From Lanius collurio (taxonomy: Eukaryota; Chordata; Aves; Passeriformes; Laniidae), in the NCBI GenBank assembly GCA_020086605.1, contig JACBWW010000004.1, forward strand, positions 18,213,700 through 18,277,699: DNA of 64,000 bases, in the 5' to 3' direction. This document shows, one piece after another, positions 63,833-64,000 of the stretch. The position numbers and the translations under genes were made by a program. Every line of letters begins with the position of its first letter. Positions within the stretch are counted from its first letter, which is position 1. The notes below the pieces were generated by a model that had not been told where the DNA came from, searched no databases, and saw nothing but the letters and a program-made list of their open reading frames with translations.

Positions 63833-64000
63833 CTGGTTGAAAATAAACAAAAAAATAATTAAGGTTTTAAAATACACGTCTTCCATTTTCTTTCCTCTTC
63901 ATGAAAAGTAATCAGTCAGTGGCATTAAAAGTGACTGGAACAAGCTACCATAACGGATAATGCAAAAAGAGCTTTACATAAATAAACAGCACCATGGTTT

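Noticed and set aside
1..64000. tRNA, rRNA, CRISPR arrays, endogenous retroviruses
   Set aside because: None was recognised on either strand; the context is an ordinary vertebrate genic region.

Overview
The window looks like vertebrate, most likely bird, nuclear DNA. Coding sequence is split into short exons with GT/AG splice sites. The only mobile-element remnants I recognise are CR1-type LINE pieces, one ending in the ATTCTATGATTCT-like tail typical of avian CR1. Four genes can be named by direct reading of their exons: RPS6KL1 (+, 3' part only), DLST (-, all exons except the first), PROX2 (+, whole coding region) and YLPM1 (-, 3' part only). From memory this is the gene order of human 14q24.3 (YLPM1-PROX2-DLST-RPS6KL1), read from the other side and with relative orientations kept. 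Species was not determined.

Layout: 1-6.2 kb holds the last seven coding exons of RPS6KL1, a kinase-like protein whose DFG motif is degenerate, followed by its 3' UTR. A 2.1 kb gap without genes separates it from DLST, which is arranged tail to tail with it. DLST, the succinyltransferase (E2) of the mitochondrial 2-oxoglutarate dehydrogenase complex, runs leftward from about 20.2 kb to a poly(A) signal at 8.38 kb. Its first coding exon is not visible and may lie in the 319-base assembly gap at 23672-23990. A CpG-rich block at 24.7-24.98 kb marks a likely promoter between the divergent DLST and PROX2 genes. PROX2, a prospero-type homeodomain transcription factor, occupies 27.2-30.2 kb. Its first coding intron has the signals of a minor-spliceosome (U12) intron: an ATATCCTTT donor, a TTTCCTTGAC branch site and an AG acceptor.

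From 31.7 to 48.3 kb there is a long stretch with no gene that I can support. It contains two CR1 remnants in opposite orientation, A/C-rich and T-rich low-complexity tracts and otherwise AT-rich DNA. YLPM1 then runs leftward from beyond the right edge to its stop at 49.07 kb; the 13 exons present encode the RE/RD-rich tail, a P-loop kinase-like domain and the conserved C-terminus.

The four genes share no pathway. They are conserved neighbours: a metabolic enzyme, a nuclear protein with a P-loop domain, a developmental transcription factor and a pseudokinase-like protein. No new multi-gene system is evident. The most unusual item is the U12-type PROX2 intron, followed by the PROX2 in-frame duplication, the alternative YLPM1 exon boundary and the degenerate RPS6KL1 kinase motifs.
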